From NCBI GenBank assembly GCA_964405325.1, contig CAYONM010000001.1:1-64000 (forward strand): a stretch of 64,000 bases of DNA. The letters run 5' to 3'. Below are positions 28,327-37,500 of the stretch, piece by piece. The DNA comes from CAYONM01 sp964405325 (lineage in GTDB: Bacteria; Planctomycetota; UBA11346). Positions within the stretch are counted from its first letter, which is position 1; the number at the start of each line of letters is the position of its first letter. A program made the translations under genes and the position numbers. The notes beneath the pieces were generated by a model. The model was not told where the DNA came from. It searched no databases and saw only the letters and a program-made list of their open reading frames with translations.

Positions 28327-29781
28327 ATGATGAGCGAGGATGCACAGGCCGAGGAGGCCGGCTTCGGCCAGGCGCCGAGCCTGACTATCAACCGTGATCG
28401 CGCCCTGCGCTGCGCAAGCTTCGCTGGTGCCCTGGTCCTGGCCATGCTGCTGAGCCTCTTCTCACGCGGCTATGCCAGTGGTGCCGCCCAGCTTGCCACC
28501 ATCGTTCTGCTCTTCTATGCGCTGCGCGGCAGCGAGGTGTGGATCCGCTTCGCAGCCCTGCCTCACTTTCTGGCCCTCGGTCCCCTGCTCATCGGTCTCT
28601 TCGGTCTCTGCCAGTCGGCCTGCGGCGGGCTCAGCTACTATGATCGATTGCTTGGCATCCCGACCGACTGGTTGGCGATCGCTGTCCATCTCGGCACCGG
28701 TTTCGTGGTCGCTTCGCGTCTCTTCCCGGCTGTGGTCGGCTACAGCTTGATCACCTTGGCGGTCGGAGGCTCACTGACCTATCTCGGCGTTCTGCTTGGA
28801 CACGGGTTCTACTGCGCTCCCTGTCTGGCCGTGCACGCGATGATGATCGCCCAAGGTCTGCTGCTGCTGCACAGCCATCGCGACTGGCACGGTTTCGCCT
28901 ACGGTGGTTGGATCCTGGCCTGGGCCGGCATTCTCAACCTCTTCTTCCACCACCAGCCGGTGCAGCCGGTGCGCAACGATCCCGAACGGCTCTACGATTA
29001 TCTGACCACCATGTGGACTGCCCAGCGGCCACCACAGCGGATCGTCGGCACCCACGAGGCGGTCGAACCCATGCTGATCGACGACGAGGACATGAGGCCA
29101 GCCTCCAGGCAGACCCCCGACACCATCGGCGTGCCGGTCTCCGAGTTGCGCGACGAACCCCCGGACGATCTGCCGTCTGCGAATGACGGCCCGATCCGTG
29201 AAGACGACCCACCACCATCGATGCCGCGACCCGAAGTCCCTGCCTACCCGCCCGAGATGGGCATGCTGGGCGACCCGCAGGCGCCGGTGTTGGTGCGCAT
29301 CAACTTCGATTTCAAGTGTCCAGCCTGCGGTGCGTTCTTCCGCGAGATCATGAGCCTGCTCGATCTCGTCCAGTCGGGCCACATACGCATCGAATTCCTG
29401 TTCACCTACGCTGATACCACGTCCCAGGCGGCGAGCACCTTCGCCTACGCCTGCAGTGCCAAATCAGAACGTCTCTTCATCGAGGTCAGTCGTACCCTGA
29501 TGGCCAAGATGAGCATTCTCAATTCCCCGCAGGACTGCGTGCTGGCAGTGCGCGAGCTCATCGGCATCGAGGAACTCAAAGGTCTGATCACCAGTCATCG
29601 TGAGGCCATCGGCGCGATGCTGGTCAGGACCGAGCGTATCCGCCTGCTCAACGGTACCACCGGCACCCCGACGGTGTGGATCCACGACCGTCACAGCAAC
29701 GAACCGCAGCGGGTCTTCAGCGGCTTCGTGAGCGCTGCGGCCATGCGACTGAGCATCGACACGGTGCTCAAGTCGCGCTGA
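28327..29781 (+). CDS. VKOR-DsbA fusion, disulfide-bond forming enzyme
   Basis: The 484-residue protein joins two oxidative-folding domains. Residues about 25-205 are a VKOR-type quinone-linked membrane domain with five hydrophobic helices, loop cysteines C95 and C99 followed by the family pattern CGGLSYYDRLLGIP, and the membrane CXXC YCAPC at 163-166. Residues about 315-484 are a DsbA-type domain with KCPACGAF (C331, C334) and cis-proline GTPTVWIHD. An acidic Pro-rich linker of about 100 residues joins them. VKOR passes electrons from DsbA-like partners to quinone, so the fusion could oxidise periplasmic T4SS parts unaided. It is the last gene of the assembly block. A GGGAGCGAGG box precedes the ATG at 28327. 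Confidence 0.85.
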   Translation: MMSEDAQAEEAGFGQAPSLTINRDRALRCASFAGALVLAMLLSLFSRGYASGAAQLATIVLLFYALRGSEVWIRFAALPHFLALGPLLIGLFGLCQSACGGLSYYDRLLGIPTDWLAIAVHLGTGFVVASRLFPAVVGYSLITLAVGGSLTYLGVLLGHGFYCAPCLAVHAMMIAQGLLLLHSHRDWHGFAYGGWILAWAGILNLFFHHQPVQPVRNDPERLYDYLTTMWTAQRPPQRIVGTHEAVEPMLIDDEDMRPASRQTPDTIGVPVSELRDEPPDDLPSANDGPIREDDPPPSMPRPEVPAYPPEMGMLGDPQAPVLVRINFDFKCPACGAFFREIMSLLDLVQSGHIRIEFLFTYADTTSQAASTFAYACSAKSERLFIEVSRTLMAKMSILNSPQDCVLAVRELIGIEELKGLITSHREAIGAMLVRTERIRLLNGTTGTPTVWIHDRHSNEPQRVFSGFVSAAAMRLSIDTVLKSR

Positions 29782-29874
29782 TGCGGCGGCGCCAAAGCTC
29801 CTGCAGGTGGGTCGCAAACCGTTTCTTGTAAGCCATGCGCTTGCGCGGTTGGCGCTCGCAGGAATACCGGAAAA

Positions 29875-29892
29875 AACCCGGCTAGTCGGGTT
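29875..29892. promoter_or_regulatory. inverted repeat overlapping pilin -35 box
   Basis: AACCCG-GCTAGT-CGGGTT has perfect 6-base arms, and its right arm ends in the first two bases of TTGACA. It could end transcription from the upstream operon or act as an operator for the pilin promoter. Confidence 0.5.
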
Positions 29893-29919
29893 GACAGTTT
29901 TCCTGGCGGCGGCACATAT
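29891..29919 (+). promoter_or_regulatory. promoter of the pilin gene
   Basis: A consensus -35 TTGACA (29891-29896) is followed after 17 bases by ACATAT (29914-29919), or after 18 bases by CATATT. The start codon is 42 bases further on, behind an ideal AAGGAG (29950-29955) spaced 6 bases. Confidence 0.6.
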
Positions 29920-29961
29920 TCGGGCACGAGGCATTTACCCCCCCAACCCAAGGAGCTCATC

Positions 29962-30318
29962 ATGTCTCTTCGTCGTTTCGCCGCCCGTCTGCGGCAGTCC
30001 TACCACCTGGCTCTGGCCACCGTCCTGCTGCCGGCCCTGGCTCCCAGTGCCTATGCCCAGACCCAGGACAGCACCTCGGCCGCCTACACCGCCGGCACTT
30101 CGGACTCCGGTGGTGCCATGGCCGACCAGACCGCTCTCCAGCTCAACAACATCACCGAGTTGATCTGGGGCCCCGGCATGTACCTGATCATGGCGATCGG
30201 CGCCGTGGTTGCGGTCTACGGCTTCCTGAAGGGATCCAAAGAAGCCCTCTGGACCGGCGTCGGTACCTTCATCTTCGCCGCCCTGTTGCGCGCGCTGGTA
30301 CCGATCTTCCTGAACTGA
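29962..30318 (+). CDS. traA: major conjugative pilin (TraA/VirB2-like)
   Basis: The 118-residue precursor has a long basic leader ending SAYA, giving a predicted mature pilin of about 86 residues. As in TraA and VirB2, the mature part has two membrane helices (about 70-90 and 98-116) joined by a short basic turn (KGSKEALW), with a polar Ser/Thr-rich N-terminus. It stands alone between a strong promoter and a strong terminator, consistent with need for much more pilin than other subunits. It lies just before traL, the same order as in F. Its membrane region closely resembles the start of TraG in this window. Confidence 0.8.
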   Translation: MSLRRFAARLRQSYHLALATVLLPALAPSAYAQTQDSTSAAYTAGTSDSGGAMADQTALQLNNITELIWGPGMYLIMAIGAVVAVYGFLKGSKEALWTGVGTFIFAALLRALVPIFLN

Positions 30319-30343
30319 CATCTCCCCCGAGGTGAAGACCGAG

Positions 30344-30376
30344 CCGGCATCCCACGAGCGTGGGATGCCGGTTTTT
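30344..30376 (+). terminator. strong rho-independent terminator after the pilin
   Basis: A 13-base perfect stem CCGGCATCCCACG (30344-30356) pairs with 30359-30371, followed by TTTTT (30372-30376). It separates the pilin unit from the traL operon. Confidence 0.92.
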
Positions 30377-30402
30377 CGTCGTGGCGGGTTGGATCTGATA
30401 CT

Positions 30403-30438
30403 GCCAAAGCGTGCATGATTATGTGACAGTGCTTTGGC
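30403..30438. promoter_or_regulatory. spaced inverted repeat upstream of traL operon
   Basis: GCCAAAGC (30403-30410) and GCTTTGGC (30431-30438) form perfect arms 20 bases apart. The same octamer GCCAAAGC occurs at 29791-29798, just after the VKOR-DsbA stop and ahead of the pilin promoter. It may be a regulator site. Confidence 0.45.
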
Positions 30439-30475
30439 GGCGATCTCGGACAGTCCGGTTCCCGATCCGCTGCAG

Positions 30476-30502
30476 TTGACAGGTCGCCGGTCGTGCTAGC
30501 TT
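30476..30502 (+). promoter_or_regulatory. candidate promoter of the traL operon
   Basis: Consensus TTGACA (30476-30481) is followed by an extended -10 TGC-TAGCTT (box 30497-30502) after 15 bases. The ATG of traL is only 8 bases past the -10 box, so the transcript would be leaderless or nearly so. No Shine-Dalgarno site is visible there. Confidence 0.45.
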
Positions 30503-30510
30503 CGCCGTCT

Positions 30511-31170
30511 ATGGCCGAGGTGAATTACAGCTTCAAGATGCCCAAGAGCATCGGCGACGAACAGGAGTTCGGCATCGGCAAGCTGCCGTTCTTCTTCACC
30601 CGTCAGGAGTGGGGTCTGATCGCCATGACCGTGATCGGCGCCCATCTCTTCTCGATGCTGGTGGCACCCAATGCCCTCATCCAGCTGATCATGAGCGGGC
30701 TCGTGCTCAGTGCCTTCGTGACCATTCTCAGCGGCATGCGCAAGGGCAAACCGACCAGCTACATATGGGATTTTCAGTACCGCATGGGATCAAATCCGGG
30801 CAAGGGCTGGTACCGCTACGACAAGAAACGGAGCCCGACGCCGATTGTCTGCCAGCCCAGCCAGCGACGCTCGACCTTCGTGCCCAACCGCAAGTTGGGC
30901 GATCGCGGCGGCTTCCTGATCGACGATCATCTGCGCGTCAGCCTGCCGCGCTTCGGAAAGCTCGAGCGGCCCTTGTTTCGGCCCAAGCCCTTGTTTCCGC
31001 CGCGCCTGGCCCGGCACATGGTCTTCGGCGACGGCGCCTCCAGCGACTGTCCGCTCTGGTGGCGATCCTTCGAGGGCGATCAGCGTTACGCCGACGTCGA
31101 GCAGCTCGATCTGGAGGTCTCCTACCTGCCGGTACGCATGAACGAGAAACAGGTGTGCGCGCATGAGTGA
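30511..31170 (+). CDS. traL: TraL/VirB3-like pilus assembly protein with C-terminal extension
   Basis: The 219-residue protein has the TraL layout in its first 95 residues: YSFKMPKSI, two membrane helices (about 30-70), and MRKGKPTSYIWDFQYRM, which matches the KKGK...W...YW region of TraL. F TraL is about 91 residues, so the Pro/Arg-rich part from about 100 to 219 is extra and without a recognised domain. TraL and VirB3 are inner-membrane partners of the VirB4-type ATPase. I prefer the ATG at 30511 over an in-frame GTG at 30493. The 3' end overlaps the next gene by 8 bases. Confidence 0.75.
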   Translation: MAEVNYSFKMPKSIGDEQEFGIGKLPFFFTRQEWGLIAMTVIGAHLFSMLVAPNALIQLIMSGLVLSAFVTILSGMRKGKPTSYIWDFQYRMGSNPGKGWYRYDKKRSPTPIVCQPSQRRSTFVPNRKLGDRGGFLIDDHLRVSLPRFGKLERPLFRPKPLFPPRLARHMVFGDGASSDCPLWWRSFEGDQRYADVEQLDLEVSYLPVRMNEKQVCAHE

Positions 31171-31648
31171 TCCTGCTGACGCGGTCGGTACCGAGCGCGA
31201 TCTCTTCCAGCACTGGCAGGGCGATGGCGACCTCGTGTCTGAAGCCGAGATCGGCGATCGCCGCCGGCGGGGATTCTATTTCGATCTGGTGTCGGTACAC
31301 GTCGAGTGCGGTGTACTGGTCTTCCTCATCCTGCTAATGATCGGCAATGCCTTGGCGACGGGGGTTCTCCTGGTCGCCTACGCGAAGCAGGACGTCTACG
31401 TGATCCCAGGCACCAAACGGAACGGTACCACGGCCCTCCTCTGGGGGCGCGACCTGAACGAGCGCACTCGCGAGCGCATCCTCGATATGGAGCGACTGCG
31501 CCGGGAGAAGCTGCGCGAGCGGGGCCCTGACCTGGAGCTCGACACCGAGGGCTTGCTGCAGGCGTCGTCCGAGGTCGATACGGCTGCCGGTGCTTTGGGG
31601 CAGGAACGGCTGCCGGCGGCTACAGGAGACGATGGCGATGACGATTGA
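31163..31648 (+). CDS. small bitopic T4SS-operon protein
   Basis: The 161-residue protein has an acidic N-terminus, one membrane helix (about 48-75, CGVLVFLILLMIGNALATGV), a short periplasmic segment with QDVYVIPGTKRNGT, and a charged coil. The N-terminal topology and the 'YVIPGTKRNG' strand after the helix resemble the start of TraE/VirB8 proteins, but the VirB8 core domain is missing. It lies between traL and the first TraE-like gene. Function is unknown. Confidence 0.6.
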   Translation: MSDPADAVGTERDLFQHWQGDGDLVSEAEIGDRRRRGFYFDLVSVHVECGVLVFLILLMIGNALATGVLLVAYAKQDVYVIPGTKRNGTTALLWGRDLNERTRERILDMERLRREKLRERGPDLELDTEGLLQASSEVDTAAGALGQERLPAATGDDGDDD

Positions 31649-31702
31649 TCGGGGCGAGTCAGGGATCCGGAAACCGTTTCCAGACGGTCGGCGGGGTCAG
31701 CG

Positions 31703-32497
31703 GTGAGCGACCTCAGCTCCGGCGCTGCCGCTGCCGCTGGCGAGAGCCGGAAGGGATCCGGCGTGGTGGCGGCCCCCATCGGCGGCAAGGATCTGGCGAC
31801 GATCGGCAAGCAGCATGGCACCGAGATGCCGCCGCTGGTCGATGGCACCAAGGACAACAGTGTCGCCGCCCAGCGACGACTGCGCGGCATCCTGCTGATC
31901 ATCAACCTGTTCGGCATGGTGGCCAACGTGCTGCTGGTCTTCCTGGTGGTCAGCGCCGTGACCGGGCGCCAGATCCGCTACGTGCCCCAGACCGAGAGCG
32001 TGATCGATCCCGAGGCACGGATGGTGACCGACGGTCAGGTGGGCACGATGAGCAAGATCCTGGTCAACGAACTGGAGACCTGGACCGACGCCACGGTCAG
32101 CACCACCTTCAAGCGGGTGGCGCCGTGGATCGATGCCACCTTCCATGACGAACTCGGTCGCTATTACAGTCAACTCACCGACCAGGTGCGCGGCAGCGCC
32201 CAGAGCCGCTACTGCGTCGCCTTCGCGGCCCGCATCAATCGGCGCACCGAATCCTTCATCGAGGTGCTGGTGCCCTACGAGCTGGTGGTGCTTTCCGGCC
32301 TCATCACCCTCGGCAAGACGCGGCAGATCATGACCGAGGCGCGACGTATGGCAGTGCTGCGTTTCGTGCGTCGGGCGCCAACCGACGAGAATCCCTTCGG
32401 ACTCTTTCTCAAGCAGATCGACCACATCGATCGCGAGGACTGGCTTTCGGCCGGCAACGAGGACATCTGGACCATCTACACCACGTCGCGGAACTAG
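31703..32497 (+). CDS. traE: TraE/VirB8-like channel protein
   Basis: The 264-residue protein (GTG start at 31703) has a cytosolic N-terminus, one membrane helix (about 64-86, LLIINLFGMVANVLLVFLVV) and a periplasmic domain. In that domain, helices in VNELETWTDATVS and WIDATFHDELGRYY are followed by strands such as RRTESFIEVLVPYELVVL. This is the TraE/VirB8 order of elements, and the gene sits between traL and traK as in F. VirB8 family proteins organise the inner-membrane platform. Similarity is at the level of pattern rather than strict motifs. Confidence 0.6.
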   Translation: MSDLSSGAAAAAGESRKGSGVVAAPIGGKDLATIGKQHGTEMPPLVDGTKDNSVAAQRRLRGILLIINLFGMVANVLLVFLVVSAVTGRQIRYVPQTESVIDPEARMVTDGQVGTMSKILVNELETWTDATVSTTFKRVAPWIDATFHDELGRYYSQLTDQVRGSAQSRYCVAFAARINRRTESFIEVLVPYELVVLSGLITLGKTRQIMTEARRMAVLRFVRRAPTDENPFGLFLKQIDHIDREDWLSAGNEDIWTIYTTSRN

Positions 32498-32510
32498 CGG
32501 ATTTGAGCCC

Positions 32511-33086
32511 ATGATCTTCGTCGAACACAACAGCCTCGGCATCGCGCCGCAGCTCATCGCCCTGGCGATGTTCGTGTTCAACATCATCATCATGGTGCTG
32601 CTCTACGCGCATGTCTCGAGCACCGTTCCGCTGGTCCAGGTGGCCCACGCCCACGGCACCGAGGTGGTCGGTCCGATGGAGATCACGCGCGATTACGGGA
32701 CCATCGTCGCCACCGAGTTCATCAAGATCTGGTACGGCTACACCACCGACACCTTTCGTCAGCGGCGCAGTTACGGGCTGAGCTTCATCGCCCCCGAGAA
32801 ACGTGGCCCCTTTGCCCAGCTCTGCGGTCAGCAGGACCCGATCGTGATGGGCACCAAGAAAGCCCAGCGGGTGTTGATCCGCGAAATCGAGGAGCACAGC
32901 TTCGACGCCAAGGTCGGACTCACCCTGGTCTTCAGCGTCACCCTCGAGACCTATTACGGCGGCCTTGAGTACAAGCCGATCGACAAGCGTATCATTATCA
33001 CCCTCGTCAACAGCATGCCCGACGATATGAACCCCTACCTGCTGAAAGTCCTCTACCTGCAGGAACAACAGCTGACGCTGGAGTAG
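32511..33086 (+). CDS. second TraE/VirB8-like protein
   Basis: The 191-residue protein has a short N-terminus, one membrane helix (about 11-35, IALAMFVFNIIIMVLLY) and a periplasmic domain with VATEFIKIWYGYTTDTFRQRR, SFDAKVGLTLVFSVTLETY and KRIIITLVNSM, the helix-then-sheet order of VirB8-like folds. It follows the first TraE-like gene by 13 bases and may be a diverged duplicate that forms a mixed platform with it. Confidence 0.55.
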   Translation: MIFVEHNSLGIAPQLIALAMFVFNIIIMVLLYAHVSSTVPLVQVAHAHGTEVVGPMEITRDYGTIVATEFIKIWYGYTTDTFRQRRSYGLSFIAPEKRGPFAQLCGQQDPIVMGTKKAQRVLIREIEEHSFDAKVGLTLVFSVTLETYYGGLEYKPIDKRIIITLVNSMPDDMNPYLLKVLYLQEQQLTLE

Positions 33087-33090
33087 CCTC

Positions 33091-33897
33091 ATGGCGCCAC
33101 CCCTCATCCGCGCCCGTCGTGCTGAATTCTCGAACCGGCGCGGTCCGCTCCTCCTGGTCTTGGCCTTTGCCACGATCGTTTCGGCCACCGCTGAGGAGGT
33201 CGTTTACCAGAGCGACAAGGCCATCGCCTGTCTCGTCCGTGTTTCGCAGCCAGACAAGGTCCATACCCGCACCATCGTCTTCCCGGCCAAGGGCCTGCTC
33301 GAGGTGCCGCAGTTCTTCGATCCCAACGACCTCTTCGTGAAGGGGGTGGGCAACACCTTGATCGTGCACCTGCGCAATCCCGACTTCGAAGGCTCTTTGC
33401 AGGTCTACGACGACACCAATCGGCTCTACGTGATCAACATCATCCCCGAGCAGCAGCGCAAGGTCGACGAACACCTGCTGATCACCCTGCCGCGACCGGC
33501 GGCTAGCGGCAGTTCGGTCACCAGCCAGGACGACGAGGTGGTCTCGCGCGCGTTTCGCTACTACGAGCACATGCTGGGTGCCCACCACTACGCCGACATC
33601 CAGAGTATCGACGCCACGGTGATGATTGATGGTGAGGTCAAGGTGGGCCGGCGGATCTACCAGGACAACGTGCTCTCGCTCTTCCTCATCCGTCTCCATC
33701 AGGGGCCCGAGCTGCGCGGCTATGAATGCATCATGACCTACGCCGGCGACCAGCCGCGGAGGATCGATCTGCAGCGACTCTATTTTCCCGGTGCCCTCTC
33801 GGTCTATGCGCCAGTGCAGGCCTTCATGGACCCTGCCCAACCGTCGATAGAAGTCGAGGCGGGTAGTACCATCCGTCTGTTCTTTGTGGGTCGCTGA
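33091..33897 (+). CDS. traK: TraK/VirB9-like periplasmic protein
   Basis: The 268-residue precursor has an N-terminal signal segment (PLLLVLAFATIVSATA). Beta-rich N-terminal strands (ACLVRVSQPDKVHTRTIVFP, LIVHLRNPDFEG, LYVINIIPEQ) correspond to the VirB9/TraK secretin-like fold, followed by a second beta domain. TraK joins TraB and TraV in the outer-membrane core complex. Position between traE and traB matches the F operon. The start used lies 4 bases after the previous stop. Confidence 0.65.
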   Translation: MAPPLIRARRAEFSNRRGPLLLVLAFATIVSATAEEVVYQSDKAIACLVRVSQPDKVHTRTIVFPAKGLLEVPQFFDPNDLFVKGVGNTLIVHLRNPDFEGSLQVYDDTNRLYVINIIPEQQRKVDEHLLITLPRPAASGSSVTSQDDEVVSRAFRYYEHMLGAHHYADIQSIDATVMIDGEVKVGRRIYQDNVLSLFLIRLHQGPELRGYECIMTYAGDQPRRIDLQRLYFPGALSVYAPVQAFMDPAQPSIEVEAGSTIRLFFVGR

Positions 33898-33898
33898 C

Positions 33899-34582
33899 AT
33901 GGCGACGCTCCCGCCCGAGGATGACGAGGAGGACCGCTTTGCGGTCGATGACGACCAGGAGCCCGATGACCTGGGCGACCTGGTGATCATCGACGATGAA
34001 TATGGCCCCGCGATGGCCCCGGTGCCGGCCGCGTACCGGCCAGCTGAGGTCGAAGAGGAGGAGGCCGAGGACTCCGATCGGGCCTTCATCGAGCGGGAGG
34101 CCTTGCGTCGTGACCGCCTGCGCGAGGCGCGCGAGAAGCTCGGCACCATGCGCCAGCAGACACCCACCATGCTGATCGTGTTGGGCGTGGTGGTGGCGCT
34201 GTTGTTCGGTCTGCTGCTGGTCTTCTCCGGCCTGCTCAGCAGCCGGAGCGAGGAGGTGGTGATCGCCGATGCCACCGAACTGGCGCCCAAGATCCGGGGC
34301 ACCCATGAGGAGGAGGATCGCTTCATGATTGAGATTCGCAATACCGAGCACCGCCTCGAAGAGATCAATCAACGCTTCCGGGCGGCCGAGATCACCTTCG
34401 ACAAAGTCGAAGCCGGTCTTGAACGCATGGGCTACAACCTCGATGACCAACTAAAAAACATGATCAGTAAGCACAAGAACCGACTCGACAAGTTGCTCGC
34501 CACGATCACGGATTTCATCGTCGCCGAGGGTTATCGCGAAGCGGGCCTTGTGCGCGCGGGCCGGACAGAGGACCAGCGATGA
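33899..34582 (+). CDS. bitopic acidic/coiled-coil membrane protein
   Basis: The 227-residue protein has a very acidic cytosolic N-terminus (DDEEDRFAVDDDQEPDD), a basic stretch, one membrane helix (about 91-113, MLIVLGVVVALLFGLLLVF) and a periplasmic coiled coil (about 125-215). Layout mimics the N-terminal third of VirB10/TraB, and the gene directly precedes traB with a 4-base overlap, so it may pair with TraB. There is no recognised family. Confidence 0.6.
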   Translation: MATLPPEDDEEDRFAVDDDQEPDDLGDLVIIDDEYGPAMAPVPAAYRPAEVEEEEAEDSDRAFIEREALRRDRLREAREKLGTMRQQTPTMLIVLGVVVALLFGLLLVFSGLLSSRSEEVVIADATELAPKIRGTHEEEDRFMIEIRNTEHRLEEINQRFRAAEITFDKVEAGLERMGYNLDDQLKNMISKHKNRLDKLLATITDFIVAEGYREAGLVRAGRTEDQR

Positions 34583-37500
34583 CAGACACTCACGCTCCCG
34601 AAAACGACCAGGATTCGCCGGAGGATCGCGACCTCAGCGAGGTGGCCGATCTGGCTGGTGTCGGCGCCACCCAGGAGGAGCTGCGGGTCAGCAGTGACAT
34701 GCGCGACTACGCTGCCGAGGAGGAGGCCGACGAAGCCGAGGCGACTGCCAAGCCGGCTTCCGGAATGGGCAGGAAGCCATTGATCATCGCCGGCCTCGCC
34801 GGTGCTACGCTGCTGCTCCTGCTGCTGGTCACCGTGGCCCTGCAGCAGGAGCGGCGCATCAGCGTACCGGTCTCGCAGGGGGGCGACCGTATTGATCGGA
34901 TCTCGGCCCGGCGGATGGGCGAGCTCGACCGTTTCAAGAAGACCGTGGTCTCGAACATCAACCGGCTCAACCGCAATGTCACCGCCCTGGGCGAACGGGC
35001 CAGTCTGATCCAGGGCCGCCAGGACCGACTGGTCGAATCCTTCGAGCAGAAACTCAGCGAGTCGCTCAATGAACTGACCAATTTGGCCAACGCCTCGATC
35101 GAGAACATCAAACAGATCGAGCGGCAGAAAAAGGCCCTGGTCGCCTCCGACCAGATCACCGCCCGCTGGTCGAAGCAGTTCGTGAATCCCAATACCTCGC
35201 TGGTCGAGGGTATTGAGGCCATGCGGCAGGAGCTGCTCGATAGCGGCCTATCGGTCAGGGAAGCCGAGAACCAGATCGCCACCGTCCTACAAGAGAGCGG
35301 TCATGTGCGGGTCGCCAACGTGGCCGAATTCGACATGTCACGCGAGGAGATCGAGAGCCTGCCGGACTGGGTGCAGCCGCATGTGGTGGTCATCCGCGAC
35401 AGCATCTACAGCCGCGGCGCCACCGCCGGTGAGGTGCTCGAGCACGACAGCCATCACGAGATCATCCGTCGCACTCTACGCATCCGAGCCCAGCGCGACG
35501 ACCTCGACGGCGACCTGGTCAAGCGCATCTGGCAGGTCTGCCGCGTGCGTCGCGAGGATATCAACAAGCGCCAGCGCACCATGCTCCCGCGTCTGCTGGT
35601 GGTGCAGCGCAAGACCATGGAGGACCTCGATCCCTACAAGATCGAGCAGCTGGTCTGGTCGCAGCGGCCGAAACTCGGCCATGAGACCACTCCGGGCCAG
35701 CACCTGGCGCTGATCCACATCATCAGCCGGACCATCGACAACGCACCTGGCGGCGCGGCGAGCAACGAGTTCAAGCCGCTCGACGATCAGTACCTCTCCT
35801 ATCTCAAGACCGTGGTCGACAGTGCCCTCAACGTCAGCTGGGGGATGGGCAAGCGCAGCGAATCGGCGCTGTCCGCGGCCGCCGAGCGGGCGGTCGACAA
35901 CTATCTGGTGGCGGCACGCGTGGAGATGCCGCAGGCCCAGCGCCAGGCTTTCGTGATGGAGCGTATGGCGAGCTTCATGCAGGAGCATACGACCGAGTCC
36001 GAATCCACCGCTGCGCCGGTCGTGATTGCGGGCCGGCGACCGGTCCAGGCCGAGATCGAGGAGGGCGAGGGCGGTTTCGAATTCGACCGCAAGCTGACCG
36101 ATACCGGGGAGGTGGTCCAGGATACCGGTCGGCGCCTGGTCCTGGGTCCGGTGGAGATCGGCAAGGAGCAGGCGCGCCGGGCGGCCTGGCTGCTCACCCC
36201 CTTGATCCTCCAGACCTACCCCGGCGATCCCCTGACCAAGGACAACATCCCCGCCACCATCGCCACCTGGATCCAGGCTGCGGTCATCTCCGACCACTCT
36301 TTCGATGCCCTTGCCGGGCAATCGCAGTCGGGCCTCAAGTGGGGCCGCACGGTGATCCCCCAGGCGATGGAGGCGATCGAAGCGGGGCGCACCTGGATCA
36401 CCTTCCCGATCAGTATCGGTCTGCCGTTAGACGACCCCGATTTCGACCTCATCCGTGGGGTCATCCTCGGTGGCGTGTTCGCCCCCCTGATGCGCTCGAC
36501 GACCGATCCCGGCTCGGCCTCGGTGGCCACGGCCAGTGAGGAGGCCAAGCGGCAGTGGGGCGACTACCTGCCCGATCAGGCGCTCATCGACCGCATCGCC
36601 CTGGCCCGCGAGCGAAACCCCTTCGAGGTCATCGCCACGGTCTATCGTCATCTCGGTTTTGGGCGCACGCCGCTGCAGCCGAAGATGCTCGGCTTCGCCG
36701 CCTCCCTGGCCGAGGCCATGCTCGACTTCGGCCTGCAAATCGCCACCAGTCTCCCGCCGGCAAGTTCCTGGCAGAGCGAGCGTAGCGTCTTCCGCGCCAA
36801 TATGGAGGAGGGCCTGCGCCTGCTGGTACCCTTCTCGATCGCCGCCCACAACGACCTCTTCACCAACCCCGAGGCGATGATCGCTGCCGTGCGTCAGGAC
36901 GTGCTGGCCTTCATCGTCGGCGAGGTGGCCCACGACATGGGCATGGCCAAGCTCAACAATTCGGTGCTGCCGATGTATATGAACAGCGTGCACGATCGCG
37001 GCGGTGGGCTCACCCGGCTGGCCACCTACCTCAACGAACAGCTGCCCGAACTGGTGCGCGAGCGGGTGGCCATGCTGCCCAGTGTCGACCAGGACCGGGT
37101 GCTGCTGACCGCGCGCTCGGTAGCCGATGAGGTGTTGCCGCACATCGAGCGGGGTATGGTGGTCGAAGTCATCATGTCGCGGGTCGAGCCGCGCATCGAG
37201 GAGAAGACCCAGCTGCAGGGCAAGTTCTTTCGCGACGAGGTCATCGGCAAGGCGCGGGTCCACGCCGAGGAGCTGATCGAGGAGCCCTTCACCCCGAGCC
37301 GGATCGACGAGTGGGCGATCGCCGTCACCGACTACGCCAACCGTCTGATCGGTGGCGAGGAGGATGTCGGCGAGGCCGGCCCGGCCGGCCAGATCTCCGA
37401 GCGCATGCCAGCCGGGCGCCTGGTCTTCCCCGAGGTCACCGCCGGCGAGATATCGCTCGCGGTCAAGGGGGTGGGCCAATACGGGGTCGGTGGCAGCATC

